64,000 nucleotides of DNA from Promethearchaeota archaeon (GCA_016839745.1 JAEOTS010000157.1:1-64000), one strand, 5' to 3'; positions 45,967 to 56,593 are shown, counted from the first letter of the stretch. Made by a program: numbers and translations. The notes: generated by a model not told the origin, from the sequence alone.

Positions 45967-46809
45967 TTATAATAAAATGTTTAATATCATTTCTGCGCCA
46001 CCCGCATTATCTAAATATTCGGCGTTCGATTTTACATCAATGAATTTACGTTTGTATTCTTCAAAATTCAATTTAAGATATTCTTGGATATGAAGTGCAT
46101 CGAATGTATAACGGTCGTAACACGAAGTGGGATGAGCTCCAAATGGTATTTTAACAACAGCGTCACAAGTTTGCATAGGTAGTTGTGCTTTCCCTTGTAA
46201 ATATCTGATGTCTTCCGTTTCAACTAATCTTTCGCAGGTAATTATTGTTTTTTTTGCAGTTTTGGCCATATCATCATCCATCCAAACTGCTCCTGCTATA
46301 TTTCCATTACCAGATTCATCCGCATAGGGGACATGTAAAATTGCAACATCTAAGTCTATTTTAGGTAAAGCCATCAATTGAGTTCCAGAACCTAAAGGAT
46401 CTTCAAATTGAATAATGTCTTTTCTAACTTTGGGAAAATCTGTTCCAATAATCCCTTTTAAAGGCATGAAAGGAACTTTTAAATAAGAACCTTTCAACCC
46501 TAAAGCTATGGATGCTTCACTCTCCTCAGAAACTTTAATATTACCCGATTCAACAGCTTTACGGTAATATGGAGCCATACCAAAGATTTCCATTCCTACA
46601 AAACACGCTCTAACTTCTGAAACACAATTAGCCGCAACCAGCATATCTACTTCAATTCCTCCTACAAATGTGCATATTGACAAATTCTTTTTTTTTTGTC
46701 TGATAATCTCCCTACACGCACTTATTGGTTTTCTCCAAAAAGAAAGCCCTCCAATTCCAACCAGATCACCATCTTGAACATAAGTAGAAATTGCATCATC
46801 TAAGTTCAT
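45967..46809 (-). CDS. CoA-transferase subunit A family protein
   Basis: AISTYVQDGDLVGIGGLSFWRKPISACREIIRQ...PLKGIIGTDFPK. Confidence 0.9.
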   Translation of the reverse strand: MNLDDAISTYVQDGDLVGIGGLSFWRKPISACREIIRQKKKNLSICTFVGGIEVDMLVAANCVSEVRACFVGMEIFGMAPYYRKAVESGNIKVSEESEASIALGLKGSYLKVPFMPLKGIIGTDFPKVRKDIIQFEDPLGSGTQLMALPKIDLDVAILHVPYADESGNGNIAGAVWMDDDMAKTAKKTIITCERLVETEDIRYLQGKAQLPMQTCDAVVKIPFGAHPTSCYDRYTFDALHIQEYLKLNFEEYKRKFIDVKSNAEYLDNAGGAEMILNILL

Positions 46810-46870
46810 TATTTTGCTTTTTCGAATTTTTTATCTCCTCACTTCATTAAATTTATAGAATTCTATTGCC

Positions 46871-47638
46871 TTAATTTTTTTTTGTTTTTTCTAATTGCTT
46901 CTTTAATTTTACAAAATACTCCGGTGTAGATACCTGATAAGGAATCGGATATCTTGTTCCTGCTTTATGAGTTTCCTCCATTCCGTGAACAATTTCATCT
47001 AAAATGTCAATAGGTATTGATGCTATTAAATCGGAATCCGTTGCCTTCCCGTATCGACGATCACCAAGGCAAGGAAAAGCAATCTGCAAATCACCTGTAA
47101 GCATCGCATTTGATATCGTATCTGCGCATACACCATCACAGAAAGTAGTCATTGAAATCCTTCCTCCTCTTTTCCATAAATAACCTTGAATTATTCTCAT
47201 AATTTGAGCAGAATTCCCCCATATTAAGATTAGATCAGGTTCAAAGTCTACACGACCCAAAGTTCCTGAAACTATAGCATTATATTGTCCAAATGGTAAC
47301 TTAGGCATTGTAGATGTGGTTTTTTTAGCCGCTTCTTTTGTTTCATTGTATCGTCCAACAAAAAAAGCACCCTCTTCGAATAGTTTGTGCGATTTTTCAA
47401 ATCCAAGAGATATTCCAGCTAAGGGGCATACATTATCCTCCTTTACACACCCTATTGTCCATCCGTAATACCTAGTATAACTGAATATTTGACATAGTGC
47501 AATTTTCTTTTCTGGTTTTTTTAAAAATTTAATATCATTCAATTCTTTGGGATTCTGTAGCAATTTTACGGCAACGGGGAAAGTAGCTAACCGAAGATAT
47601 TTATTTAGGTTGTTATCTATTTCTTTATATTTACTCAT
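46871..47638 (-). CDS. DUF169 family protein
   Basis: LATFPVAVKLLQNPKEL, ALCQIFSYTRYYGWTIGCVKEDNVCPLAGISLG, CDGVCADTISNAMLTGDLQIAFPCLGDRRYGKATDSDLIASIP. Confidence 0.8.
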   Translation of the reverse strand: MSKYKEIDNNLNKYLRLATFPVAVKLLQNPKELNDIKFLKKPEKKIALCQIFSYTRYYGWTIGCVKEDNVCPLAGISLGFEKSHKLFEEGAFFVGRYNETKEAAKKTTSTMPKLPFGQYNAIVSGTLGRVDFEPDLILIWGNSAQIMRIIQGYLWKRGGRISMTTFCDGVCADTISNAMLTGDLQIAFPCLGDRRYGKATDSDLIASIPIDILDEIVHGMEETHKAGTRYPIPYQVSTPEYFVKLKKQLEKTKKN

Positions 47639-47721
47639 ATAATCACATTTAATTCATTTATTGATTAATTTATTTCTTCACCTTTCAACATATACTCTTC
47701 AAATCACTGAAATTAAATTTT

Positions 47722-48690
47722 TTAAGGAGGATATCTCAGTTCATATATACTTTTTCCACCATTGAGTGGTCCCTTAACATAAGCTTCAATTTCTTTAGGA
47801 TTTCTCTGTGTAATGCCTTCGATCGGTGGTAATTCTCCTGGCGGGAATGTTTTTAATATATCATTAACTAATTTTTCTAAATAATCTAAAAATGCTTCCA
47901 TGCCCGGCTTACCTTTTTCAAAACTTGCCTTACTTGGACATCCTACATGACCTTCAGGATATGCTGCAACCTCAATTGGACCAAACCCTACTTGACCATA
48001 CCATTTAATTGGTTTTTGGTATATATTTCCAGCCTTATCAACATGTCCATCAGGCATCCAACCAACTACTTCATTATCTTCACAAGAATCAATTTTCTTT
48101 ACCATTTCAGGAAAAAGTGTCATTGAAAATGAGGTTTCTGCCTCATCTGCATGAATAAAAGGCGTCTCAAAAGGACCTCCATGTTCTTTATCCATACAAT
48201 CCTGTGGAATTGCGTGATACCAATTAACATTACAAATGACAGCTGGTAATTGATAATTTTTTGCCCATTCATGAATAGCGCTAGGAATCACATATTCTTG
48301 TCCATGACCATTTAAAAGAATTATTTTTCTAAAACCCATGTTCCATAAACCAGTTATAATTGCCCGTAAAAGTCCTTTAAATATTTTTTCCGGTACAATA
48401 ATAGTTCCTGGCATCCCCATATGATGATATGGATGTGAACCGTACCATGTTGGTTGAGCAACCGTACATCCTGTTTTTTGTGCTACTAATTCTGCCATTC
48501 TAGTTACAAGAAATGTATCTTCCCCAATACATGCTGCAGGACCGTGATTTTCTGTAGAACCAACAGGTATAATGATTACATCATTCTTTTTAACACGCTC
48601 ACGAATCTCAGCAATGCTCATATTTTGCAGATAAATTCCATCAGCTTTATCTAAGTGTCCTCCTTTAGGAGGTAAGTTCCATTTACTCAT
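47722..48690 (-). CDS. Creatininase family amidohydrolase
   Basis: VIIPVGSTENHGPAACIGEDTFLV, LLNGHGQEY, HADEAETSFSM. Confidence 0.9.
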   Translation of the reverse strand: MSKWNLPPKGGHLDKADGIYLQNMSIAEIRERVKKNDVIIIPVGSTENHGPAACIGEDTFLVTRMAELVAQKTGCTVAQPTWYGSHPYHHMGMPGTIIVPEKIFKGLLRAIITGLWNMGFRKIILLNGHGQEYVIPSAIHEWAKNYQLPAVICNVNWYHAIPQDCMDKEHGGPFETPFIHADEAETSFSMTLFPEMVKKIDSCEDNEVVGWMPDGHVDKAGNIYQKPIKWYGQVGFGPIEVAAYPEGHVGCPSKASFEKGKPGMEAFLDYLEKLVNDILKTFPPGELPPIEGITQRNPKEIEAYVKGPLNGGKSIYELRYPP

Positions 48691-48843
48691 AATATCTCAA
48701 TTACTATAATTATTTTTATGATTTGTTATAATTCGATTTCTTTAATAAATTTATTAGTTTAGAGCATTTTTGGTAAGATGTCGCAAGCTCTTGTACAGAA
48801 ATTGTCCTTTTAAGGCATGTTGAGGTTCATTTAATTAAACTCA

Positions 48844-50088
48844 TTACAAAAATAACTTACTAAGATGTCTTTCGTAAATATTTTCAGTAACATTACTACC
48901 GATGATTTCATCATACTTATTTAAAGTATCTATATACCGTGAGCCCATTTCTGCAGCAATTTTATAAGCTATGTGAAGTAGTTGTCGAAAATCTCGATTA
49001 TAATAAGTACATGATAAATCATGTCGTAAGACTCTTGCAAAATCTTCACTAGTCCATTTGATTACCTTTTCTGGATCAGGCAATTTATCTGTATCAATAT
49101 CTACTACTGATGCGTATGGTGCACATAACTCATCTAATCGACTGTGAGCTTTAATATAGATTTCCTTAGCAAGCTCTAAGCCTTCACCTCCAGCTATCGC
49201 CAAACCAATTAACTCCTCTAACCAAGTTGTTCCCGAAGTTTTTAAATGGAACCCTGTGTCAAACTCTTTAATAGCTTTATTTATATTGTTATATAATGAA
49301 AATTTATCACTTCCAGAGTGAAGACTTATTTTTAAATTATCAGGTAAGGAGAATTTATTTATCGCAAATTGGATTACAGCTAAGATAATCTCTAGTTCTT
49401 TTGAAAACTGCTCAATATCTCCTTCATAATCCACTCCTTTATTAAATCTACCAGAAAATTTGGGAGCTATTGTTTGAATAGGAATTTTTTCGTTTGCTAT
49501 TGCAGCCAGAATAAATAATATTTCAATTGGTGTTTGAGGTTTGTTCGTTTCATCCATTGAAACTTCAATAATGAAATTATCTTTGCCTTTTTTATCCTCA
49601 ATCTTGCGATACATCCTTCCTGCTTCCTTTATGGCAAAAAGATATTTTTCTGCAATTGTTCTTAATTGTGTTTTATTGATCTTTAAGGGCTTTTTGATAT
49701 TTGAAATGATTATTTCTCCTATAAACTCTTCATGTTTCTCAATGAAGTTGTTTATCTCGGCTACAGAAGCCTTTTTATTAATATACTCAGCTACATCAAG
49801 AGTAAAATAATCACTCGAATCAATAAATAAATCAATATTAGAAATTCCTACGTGATCGGCGTCAATATAATACTTACCTTTCCAATCTAAATCTTTCACA
49901 GCATTTTGGGCTTCTTCTAAAACATCACTAGGAGCCGTATTAGTGATTAAATGCTCTCGGTGAGATTTATTCCATACGATTGCGATGTCGATACCATTCT
50001 CATGTGCTTTTATGATTGCTTTTAATTGAGCTTTTCCTTGACAGCCAAACCGATCTCCGGTTCCAATTGAATATTTTTGTAATCTCAT
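48844..50088 (-). CDS. uxaE: Tagaturonate epimerase family (UxaE-like)
   Basis: GTGDRFGCQGKAQLKAIIKAHENG...YIDADHVG...SLHSGSDKFSLY; sits within uronate genes. Confidence 0.8.
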   Translation of the reverse strand: MRLQKYSIGTGDRFGCQGKAQLKAIIKAHENGIDIAIVWNKSHREHLITNTAPSDVLEEAQNAVKDLDWKGKYYIDADHVGISNIDLFIDSSDYFTLDVAEYINKKASVAEINNFIEKHEEFIGEIIISNIKKPLKINKTQLRTIAEKYLFAIKEAGRMYRKIEDKKGKDNFIIEVSMDETNKPQTPIEILFILAAIANEKIPIQTIAPKFSGRFNKGVDYEGDIEQFSKELEIILAVIQFAINKFSLPDNLKISLHSGSDKFSLYNNINKAIKEFDTGFHLKTSGTTWLEELIGLAIAGGEGLELAKEIYIKAHSRLDELCAPYASVVDIDTDKLPDPEKVIKWTSEDFARVLRHDLSCTYYNRDFRQLLHIAYKIAAEMGSRYIDTLNKYDEIIGSNVTENIYERHLSKLFL

Positions 50089-50124
50089 TATTAAGATACT
50101 CTTATCTCTTGAATTTTATAATAA

Positions 50125-51543
50125 TTATAACATCTTAAAGTAGTCAACGGCATTATTGTAACAAATATTTTCTATTGTTTTTCTGAGTAATTCCATATCA
50201 TTAGGAATTTCTCCATTCTCTACCTCAGATCCGATCATATTACACAATATTCTTCGAAAATATTCATGCCGAGGATATGATAAAAAGCTTCGGGAATCAG
50301 TTGTCATACCAATAAAACGACTCAACAATCCTAAATTAGAGATTGTGTTAATTTGCTTAGTTATTCCATCAATTTGATCCAAAAACCACCAACTAGGTCC
50401 AAATTGCATTTTCCCGGGATAAATTGCGTCTTGAAAACTGCCAATAATAGAAGCTATTAATTCGTTATCTCGGGGATTTATATTATAAAAAATAGTTTTG
50501 GTCAGCTCTCCAGATTGATCAAGGCTGTCGAGAAATTTAACCAATTTACTTCCAAAAATAGTGTCACCAATAGCATCACATCCTATGTCTGGTCCAAGTT
50601 TATTGAATAATCTTGTATTAGTGTTACGAAAAGGTCCAATATGAAATTGCTGGACCCAACCACGATTGAAATTCAATTTAGCACATTCATATAAAAGAGC
50701 TGATTTAAATTTTAATGCTTCTCCTTGAGTGAAATCATTTCCTGAGAGAATATTAGCAGTTATTCTTTCTATTTCTCCGCTAGTATAGGGTTCAACCCAA
50801 AAAGTTAAGATTCCATGATCAGCAATTCGACATCCCATACTATGGAAAAATTTATGGCGTACATCTAATGCTTCAATTAGACTTGAGAAGTTTTTTATTT
50901 CAATACCAGAGATATCGCTTAATTTAGAAATATAGCTAACATATGATGTAGTATTTTCTATCGCCATTGCTTTGTCTGGTCGAAATGTAGGAATTACTTT
51001 AACTTTGTAACCATCTTCTTTGAGTTTTTTATGATGTTCTAAAGAATCAATTGGATCGTCTGTTGTACAAATAAGATTAACATTCATTTTAAGAAGCAAA
51101 TTCTTGACTGAAAAATCAGGTGATTGGAGCAGAGTAGAGCACTGGTAATAAATTTCTTTGCAAGTTTTTGGGCTTAATATGGTATCAATATTAAAATATC
51201 TCTGAAGTTCTAAATGAGTCCAATGATACAATGGATTACGTATTGCTATTGGAACTGTTTCTGCCCATTTTTCAAATTTTTCAAAATCAGTAGCATCACC
51301 AGTGCAGAATTTCTCTGGTATTCCATTACTGCGCATTAATCTCCATTTATAATGATCTCCATCGAGCCATGCTTGTCCAATATTTTCATAGCAAACATCC
51401 TCAGCTAAATCTTTCACCGGTAAGTGACAATGATAATCAAAAATTGGCATCTTTTCCGCGAATTCATGATAGAGATTCTTCGCTGTTTCTGTTTGTAAAA
51501 GAAAATTCTCATCTATAAATTTTTTCATTTTTACATCCACCAT
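50125..51543 (-). CDS. uxaC: Glucuronate/galacturonate isomerase
   Basis: FLLQTETAKNLYHEFAEKMPIFDYHCHLPVKDLAED; MTTDSRSFLSYPRHEYFRRILCNMIG. Confidence 0.95.
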   Translation of the reverse strand: MVDVKMKKFIDENFLLQTETAKNLYHEFAEKMPIFDYHCHLPVKDLAEDVCYENIGQAWLDGDHYKWRLMRSNGIPEKFCTGDATDFEKFEKWAETVPIAIRNPLYHWTHLELQRYFNIDTILSPKTCKEIYYQCSTLLQSPDFSVKNLLLKMNVNLICTTDDPIDSLEHHKKLKEDGYKVKVIPTFRPDKAMAIENTTSYVSYISKLSDISGIEIKNFSSLIEALDVRHKFFHSMGCRIADHGILTFWVEPYTSGEIERITANILSGNDFTQGEALKFKSALLYECAKLNFNRGWVQQFHIGPFRNTNTRLFNKLGPDIGCDAIGDTIFGSKLVKFLDSLDQSGELTKTIFYNINPRDNELIASIIGSFQDAIYPGKMQFGPSWWFLDQIDGITKQINTISNLGLLSRFIGMTTDSRSFLSYPRHEYFRRILCNMIGSEVENGEIPNDMELLRKTIENICYNNAVDYFKML

Positions 51544-51556
51544 TTTTTCTAAATCT

Positions 51557-52600
51557 CTAATGTGTCTTACTAATTCCTTCCCAAAGACCTACAAGATACA
51601 TAACACCTAAAGCGCGATCATGTAATCCATACCCAGGCCTACCTTTTTCCCCCCATATCATTCTTCCATGGTCAGGACGTATAAATCCATCAAATCCAAT
51701 ATCTATTAATGTTTTTACTACTTCATACATGTTCACATCTCCGAATTCTGTAGGATGCTTACTTTCATAAAAATTTTTCCCTTCAATATGTTTAACATTT
51801 CGGAAATGTACGAATGGAATGCGATCTAATGAACCAAATTTTCGAATAGCTTTTACAATATCCATTTTTAAATTTGCACCAAAAGATCCTGTACAAAAAG
51901 TAATACCATTTGAGGGACTATCTATCATTCTAACTAAACGATCTAAAGCAGCTTCATTAGTAATTATCCGAGGAAGACCAAAAATTGACCATGGAGGATC
52001 ATCTGGGTGAATAGCCATTTTTACTCCAAAATCCTCGGCAACAGGGATTACTTTTTTCAAAAAATATTCTAAATTTAACCACAAAGTTTCATTATCAACT
52101 TTAGAATATGCAATTAAGTATTTCTGTAATTCTTTTTTAGTATAATGGGTTGCCCAACCCGGAAGATCTAATGCCATTTCTTCAAAATCAATCTCTCTAA
52201 GCTTAGCGTTATCAAAACTTAAGCTATTAGATCCATCGGAATATTTCATTGCCAAATCAGTACGCACCCAGTCAAAAACTGGCATAAAATTATAACATAA
52301 AACTTCAATACCTAGAGAGCCCATATTTCGGATGTTTTGACAATAATTACCGATTAAAACATCTCGATTTGAACTACCTAGCTTTATATCTTCATGAACT
52401 GGTATGCTTTCGATAACTGAAAATTTTAATCCTTCTGCTTCGATTTTTTCTTTAAGGTGTTTAATTTCATTATTTGGCCAAATATCTCCTACTGTGACAT
52501 CATATAACGCTGAAACAATACCTGTAACTTTGGGAATCTGTTTTATATATTTGAGAGGGATTTGATCTTTATCTCCATACCATCGAAATACTATTTCCAT
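51557..52600 (-). CDS. uxuA: Mannonate dehydratase
   Basis: FRWYGDKDQIPLKYIKQIPKVTGIVSALYDVTVGDIWP; AIHPDDPPWSIFGLPRI; RPDHGRMIWGE. Confidence 0.95.
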   Translation of the reverse strand: MEIVFRWYGDKDQIPLKYIKQIPKVTGIVSALYDVTVGDIWPNNEIKHLKEKIEAEGLKFSVIESIPVHEDIKLGSSNRDVLIGNYCQNIRNMGSLGIEVLCYNFMPVFDWVRTDLAMKYSDGSNSLSFDNAKLREIDFEEMALDLPGWATHYTKKELQKYLIAYSKVDNETLWLNLEYFLKKVIPVAEDFGVKMAIHPDDPPWSIFGLPRIITNEAALDRLVRMIDSPSNGITFCTGSFGANLKMDIVKAIRKFGSLDRIPFVHFRNVKHIEGKNFYESKHPTEFGDVNMYEVVKTLIDIGFDGFIRPDHGRMIWGEKGRPGYGLHDRALGVMYLVGLWEGISKTH

Positions 52601-52632
52601 TATTGCACTACCATATTATTTAAACTTTAATT

Positions 52633-53490
52633 TTAAACTCCAGAATACGCAGAAAATCCACCGTCAACAGGGATAATAACGCCATTAACAAAACCAGAAG
52701 CTTTTTCATCAACTAGCCAAAGAAGTGTTCCAATTAATTCTTCCGGGTTTCCAAATCGTCCTATAGGTGTTTGATTTAATATTTTTTTTGCTCGTTCTGT
52801 AAGGGAACCATCTTCATTTGTCAAAAGCGAGCGATTTTGCTCCGTTAAAAAAAACCCAGGAGCAATTGCATTAACACGAATGTTAACTTTAGAAAAATGT
52901 ACCGCAAGCCATTTGGTAAAATTACTAACAGCAGCTTTTGCCCCACTATAAGCTGGTATCTTAGTTAAGGGTGTAAAAGCATTCATGGATGAGATATTAA
53001 TGATGCTCGAACCTTCTTGATTAATCATATGCTTCGCAAAAACTTGAGTAGGTAAAAGCGTACCGATAAAGTTTAAATTAAAAACAAATTCTATTCCTTT
53101 TTGATCTAGGTCAAAAAAAGTGAAAATATCTTCTTTTTTACCATTTAAATCCTCTAAAGTCAAAAATTCGTTTGAAGTTGTTCCTCTGGGATGATTTCCG
53201 CCAGCCCCATTAATGAGTATATTACACAAACCAAATTCTTTTTTTACAATCTTTTCAGCTTTTATTAGACTTTCAATTTCTAATACATTTGCTTCAATTC
53301 CAATTGCAGATCCACCATTTTTTATAATTCTGCCTGCTAGATCCTCAGCTGCTTCTTTTCGTAGATCTAATATTGCTACTTTTGCGTTACATTTCGCTAG
53401 AGCCTCAGAAAAACAACCACATAATTCTCCAGCACCACCAGTTATCACGACAGTTTTATCTTTCAAATCAATATTAAGTGAGACTTTCAT
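52633..53490 (-). CDS. SDR oxidoreductase, likely fructuronate reductase/mannonate oxidoreductase
   Basis: VVITGGAGELCG, INGAGGNHPRGTT, INISSMNAFTPLTKIPAYSGAKAAV; operon context with uxuA. Confidence 0.85.
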   Translation of the reverse strand: MKVSLNIDLKDKTVVITGGAGELCGCFSEALAKCNAKVAILDLRKEAAEDLAGRIIKNGGSAIGIEANVLEIESLIKAEKIVKKEFGLCNILINGAGGNHPRGTTSNEFLTLEDLNGKKEDIFTFFDLDQKGIEFVFNLNFIGTLLPTQVFAKHMINQEGSSIINISSMNAFTPLTKIPAYSGAKAAVSNFTKWLAVHFSKVNIRVNAIAPGFFLTEQNRSLLTNEDGSLTERAKKILNQTPIGRFGNPEELIGTLLWLVDEKASGFVNGVIIPVDGGFSAYSGV

Positions 53491-53532
53491 TGGTCCTAGT
53501 TTATATTTATCACATTATTATTTAGCTTTACT

Positions 53533-54711
53533 CTATCCGATTATAGTAGAAATTTTGCAATTTTCTCTATCTGTTTGCAAGAGAGTAAGGTTTTCGGGTA
53601 CTTCATCTAATGATATTTCTTTTGTAATCATTGCTGTCATATCCATACCACCTGCCATTGAACTTATCACATTTGGAAAAGTTCCATGCCCAGAATGACC
53701 TTGTGCTCCTACAATTCGAGCTCTTTTAACTTGAAAATATTCTCCGCATACAGGCATATTTTGTTCTGCTCTTGCTACAATAACTACTGTGCTATTTACT
53801 GCAGTGCATTCCCAGATTGAATTTTGAATGTCTGGGGTTACAACCTGGGGTAATCCAGTAGCTTCAAGATATAATGCTGCGCCTTCATTATCTGTAAGAT
53901 CTTTTATTCTTTCCACAAAATTTTCTTTAATTGGGTTGAATACATAATCAGCACCCATTTTTTTTGCCAAAACTGCCCGGTGTTCTTCTGGTTCTGAAAC
54001 AATTACAACTGCAGCACCAGCTGTCTTCAAAATTTTCGTCGCTGCTAATCCAATTGGTCCCGCACCTAAAATCACTACATTTTCTCCAGGACGAATTCCA
54101 CCACCTCGTTCTATAACTGCATTATAGGCTACTGAAGTTGGTTCTACTAAACTGCCTATTTTGTAAATATCGTCATACTTTTCCTCTAATTTTCTTAAAC
54201 TCCAACACAATTTTGCAGGAACTGCAATGTATTCCGCAAATGCCCCATTTATAGAAAAACCGATTTCCTGTAATCGTTCGCAATGATTTGGATATCCGTC
54301 ACAACATGGCTTGCATTCTCCACACCATACCATTTCTTCTACTGTTACAGGCTCTCCTTTTTCGAATCTTTTACTTGTTCTTTTATTTATTGCCCTTTCG
54401 CCTATTTCTACGATCTCTCCAGAAAATTCATGGCCAAGGGTAACTGGAAATGCAGTTAATCCCGGATAAAAGATGTATCCATCATCATAACTTTGGTTCA
54501 TATGCACATCCGAACCACAAATTCCACATCTTTTAACTTTGACTAATACTTCATTTGGTTTTATTTGTGGCTTTTGTTTTTCTGCAACTTTAGTAACAGG
54601 ATTTCGCCATACTTGAGAACCCAAGTAGGTTAATTTACCATCAATATCTTTAAATCCAAGTTTGAAATCAGGTTTCGGATCCCAACTTGCTGATAATTCT
54701 ACTACTTTCAT
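53533..54711 (-). CDS. Zinc-dependent medium-chain alcohol/polyol dehydrogenase
   Basis: VKRCGICGSDVHM, GHEFSGEIVEIGE, CGECKPC, GAGPIGLAA. Confidence 0.9.
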   Translation of the reverse strand: MKVVELSASWDPKPDFKLGFKDIDGKLTYLGSQVWRNPVTKVAEKQKPQIKPNEVLVKVKRCGICGSDVHMNQSYDDGYIFYPGLTAFPVTLGHEFSGEIVEIGERAINKRTSKRFEKGEPVTVEEMVWCGECKPCCDGYPNHCERLQEIGFSINGAFAEYIAVPAKLCWSLRKLEEKYDDIYKIGSLVEPTSVAYNAVIERGGGIRPGENVVILGAGPIGLAATKILKTAGAAVVIVSEPEEHRAVLAKKMGADYVFNPIKENFVERIKDLTDNEGAALYLEATGLPQVVTPDIQNSIWECTAVNSTVVIVARAEQNMPVCGEYFQVKRARIVGAQGHSGHGTFPNVISSMAGGMDMTAMITKEISLDEVPENLTLLQTDRENCKISTIIG

Positions 54712-54846
54712 TATTTTTGCATTCTTGTAATAAAGTTTTTAATTTAACTAATTGCAAATTTAAAATAAGGTTATTGGAGAAAAGAAATATTTTTAATAAT
54801 TACCACCTATTGAGTTCTTTAATTAATCTAAATAAATGTAAAAAAT

Positions 54847-55659
54847 ATGCTATTTAGTATAGTTTCGGGATTGAATGAATCCAAGAGTAATAAAAAGGAT
54901 GTAATAAAGAAATTTACTTCTTCATGTCAATTCTTGAAATCTTTGAATTATGATGGGTTAGAGCTAAGCCTTTTAGAACCAGAAAAAATTGATGCAAAGA
55001 AATTAACTGAGATAAGTGAATCATACGAAATGAAGATTCCCGCTTTAGGCACTGGAAGTACTTTTATTCGTTTTGGATATTCTTTAGGTAATACCCAAGA
55101 ATCTCTTCGTAAAAAAGCGATTGAAAGGATTGAGAAATATATTGAATTTGCTCGAGAAACCCAAGCTAAAGTAATTATTGGATTAATAAGAGGGCGTTAT
55201 AAGCATGATAGTAATCCGCAAAAAGAAAGATTAAATATTATCTCTTCGCTCAAAAAATGTTGCTCGTTAGCAGAAAACAGTGACGTCCAACTAATATTTG
55301 AACCTATTAATCGTTTTGAAATTGACTCTTACAATACAATTTCGGAATCAGTTGAATTGATTGAAGAAATAGGTTCGAATAACTTGAAATTATTAGTTGA
55401 TTCTTTTCATACATACCTAGAAGAAGATCCTATATATATATGGGAATATCTTAAAGAAATTGCACATTATGTGGGACATATTCATCTAGCAGACACAACC
55501 CGCAGATCACCAGGTTCAGGACATTTTGATTTCAAAAAATTTTTAAATATTTTTAAAAACATGGGATATACCGAATTTGTTTCAGTTGAGACAATTATGA
55601 AACCTTCTTTTGAAATAATAGCTAAAAACTCAATCGAATATTTGAGAACAATTTTATAA
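54847..55659 (+). CDS. Sugar phosphate isomerase/epimerase (xylose isomerase-like TIM barrel)
   Basis: LIFEPINRFEIDSYNTISE, LLVDSFHTYLEED, HIHLADTTRRSPGSGHFDFKKFL. Confidence 0.85.
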   Translation: MLFSIVSGLNESKSNKKDVIKKFTSSCQFLKSLNYDGLELSLLEPEKIDAKKLTEISESYEMKIPALGTGSTFIRFGYSLGNTQESLRKKAIERIEKYIEFARETQAKVIIGLIRGRYKHDSNPQKERLNIISSLKKCCSLAENSDVQLIFEPINRFEIDSYNTISESVELIEEIGSNNLKLLVDSFHTYLEEDPIYIWEYLKEIAHYVGHIHLADTTRRSPGSGHFDFKKFLNIFKNMGYTEFVSVETIMKPSFEIIAKNSIEYLRTIL

Positions 55660-55686
55660 TTTCTTTCAAGAAAAAGAAAAGGAAAA

Positions 55687-56523
55687 TCAAATATGTTTAT
55701 CTAACCAATTACTAAGATCATTGAGGACATTCTCTCTTTCTTTCTTCGTTTCATTATAGACTTCATGATATAATCCATCATAAATAAGAATAGTTTTATC
55801 TTCCATATTGAAAGTGTTTCTGAGTACTTCCTCAGATCCTTTAATAAGAGAATCTTCACCTCCACATTGAACCAATAGAGGTAATTTTAAGGTGCTTGTA
55901 ATTGAGTCATATGTTTCAAAGTATTTCATTAATTCCCATCCCAATCGTATTGTAATTTTATCAGCATTAACTAAAGGATCGTTTTCATATGCTTGTACAA
56001 CTTCGGAATCATGGCTTAACTTATCAGCCTTGAGTCCGGGATTTATATATTTTTTTGGCGTAATTTTTGCTAATAGTTTTACTATCAGTTTTAGGGTTTT
56101 ACTTGTACTCTCTCCCGCTCCTGTACCCGTACCTGATAAAATTAATCCTCTTAACAAGGATTCATAATTATTTGTAAAAACTAAAGCAATCATGGAACCC
56201 ATAGAATGTCCTAACATAAAAATTGGCAGATTAGGATGTTTATTCTTTATTAAATCATATAAGATTTTTTCATCCTCAATAAATTGATCGAAGGTATCGA
56301 CATAGTTTCTTTTTCCATCAGACTTTCCATGACCACGGTGATCATTGGCATATATCACATACCCTAAGGGTGTTAATTGATTTACTACATTCATATATCT
56401 TCCTGAATGTTCAGCAAATCCATGTACAATTTGAATGACTGCTTTAGATTTTTCAGGTATCCATGCCTGATAAAATATCTTAAAATTCTCTGCCCCTTTA
56501 AATTCTCCTTCAATATGATCCAT
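55687..56523 (-). CDS. Alpha/beta hydrolase (monoglyceride lipase-like)
   Basis: VHGFAEHSGRY, YANDHRGHGKSDG, MLGHSMGSMIAL. Confidence 0.9.
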   Translation of the reverse strand: MDHIEGEFKGAENFKIFYQAWIPEKSKAVIQIVHGFAEHSGRYMNVVNQLTPLGYVIYANDHRGHGKSDGKRNYVDTFDQFIEDEKILYDLIKNKHPNLPIFMLGHSMGSMIALVFTNNYESLLRGLILSGTGTGAGESTSKTLKLIVKLLAKITPKKYINPGLKADKLSHDSEVVQAYENDPLVNADKITIRLGWELMKYFETYDSITSTLKLPLLVQCGGEDSLIKGSEEVLRNTFNMEDKTILIYDGLYHEVYNETKKERENVLNDLSNWLDKHI

Positions 56524-56550
56524 TTATTCATCACAAATTAAATCAGATTT

Positions 56551-56593
56551 CCATCTTAAACATAAGTAGAAATTGCATCATCTAAGATCATTA
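56551..56593 (-). pseudogene. Displaced 43-nt fragment of CoA-transferase A gene start
   Basis: CCATCTTAAACATAAGTAGAAATTGCATCATCTAAGATCATTA matches 46769-46811 with 2 mismatches; minus-strand reading MILDDAISTYV*DG versus MNLDDAISTYVQDG. Confidence 0.75.

Noticed and set aside
53213-53698. 161-aa plus ORF
   Set aside because: Antisense to SDR and ADH genes with clear motifs.
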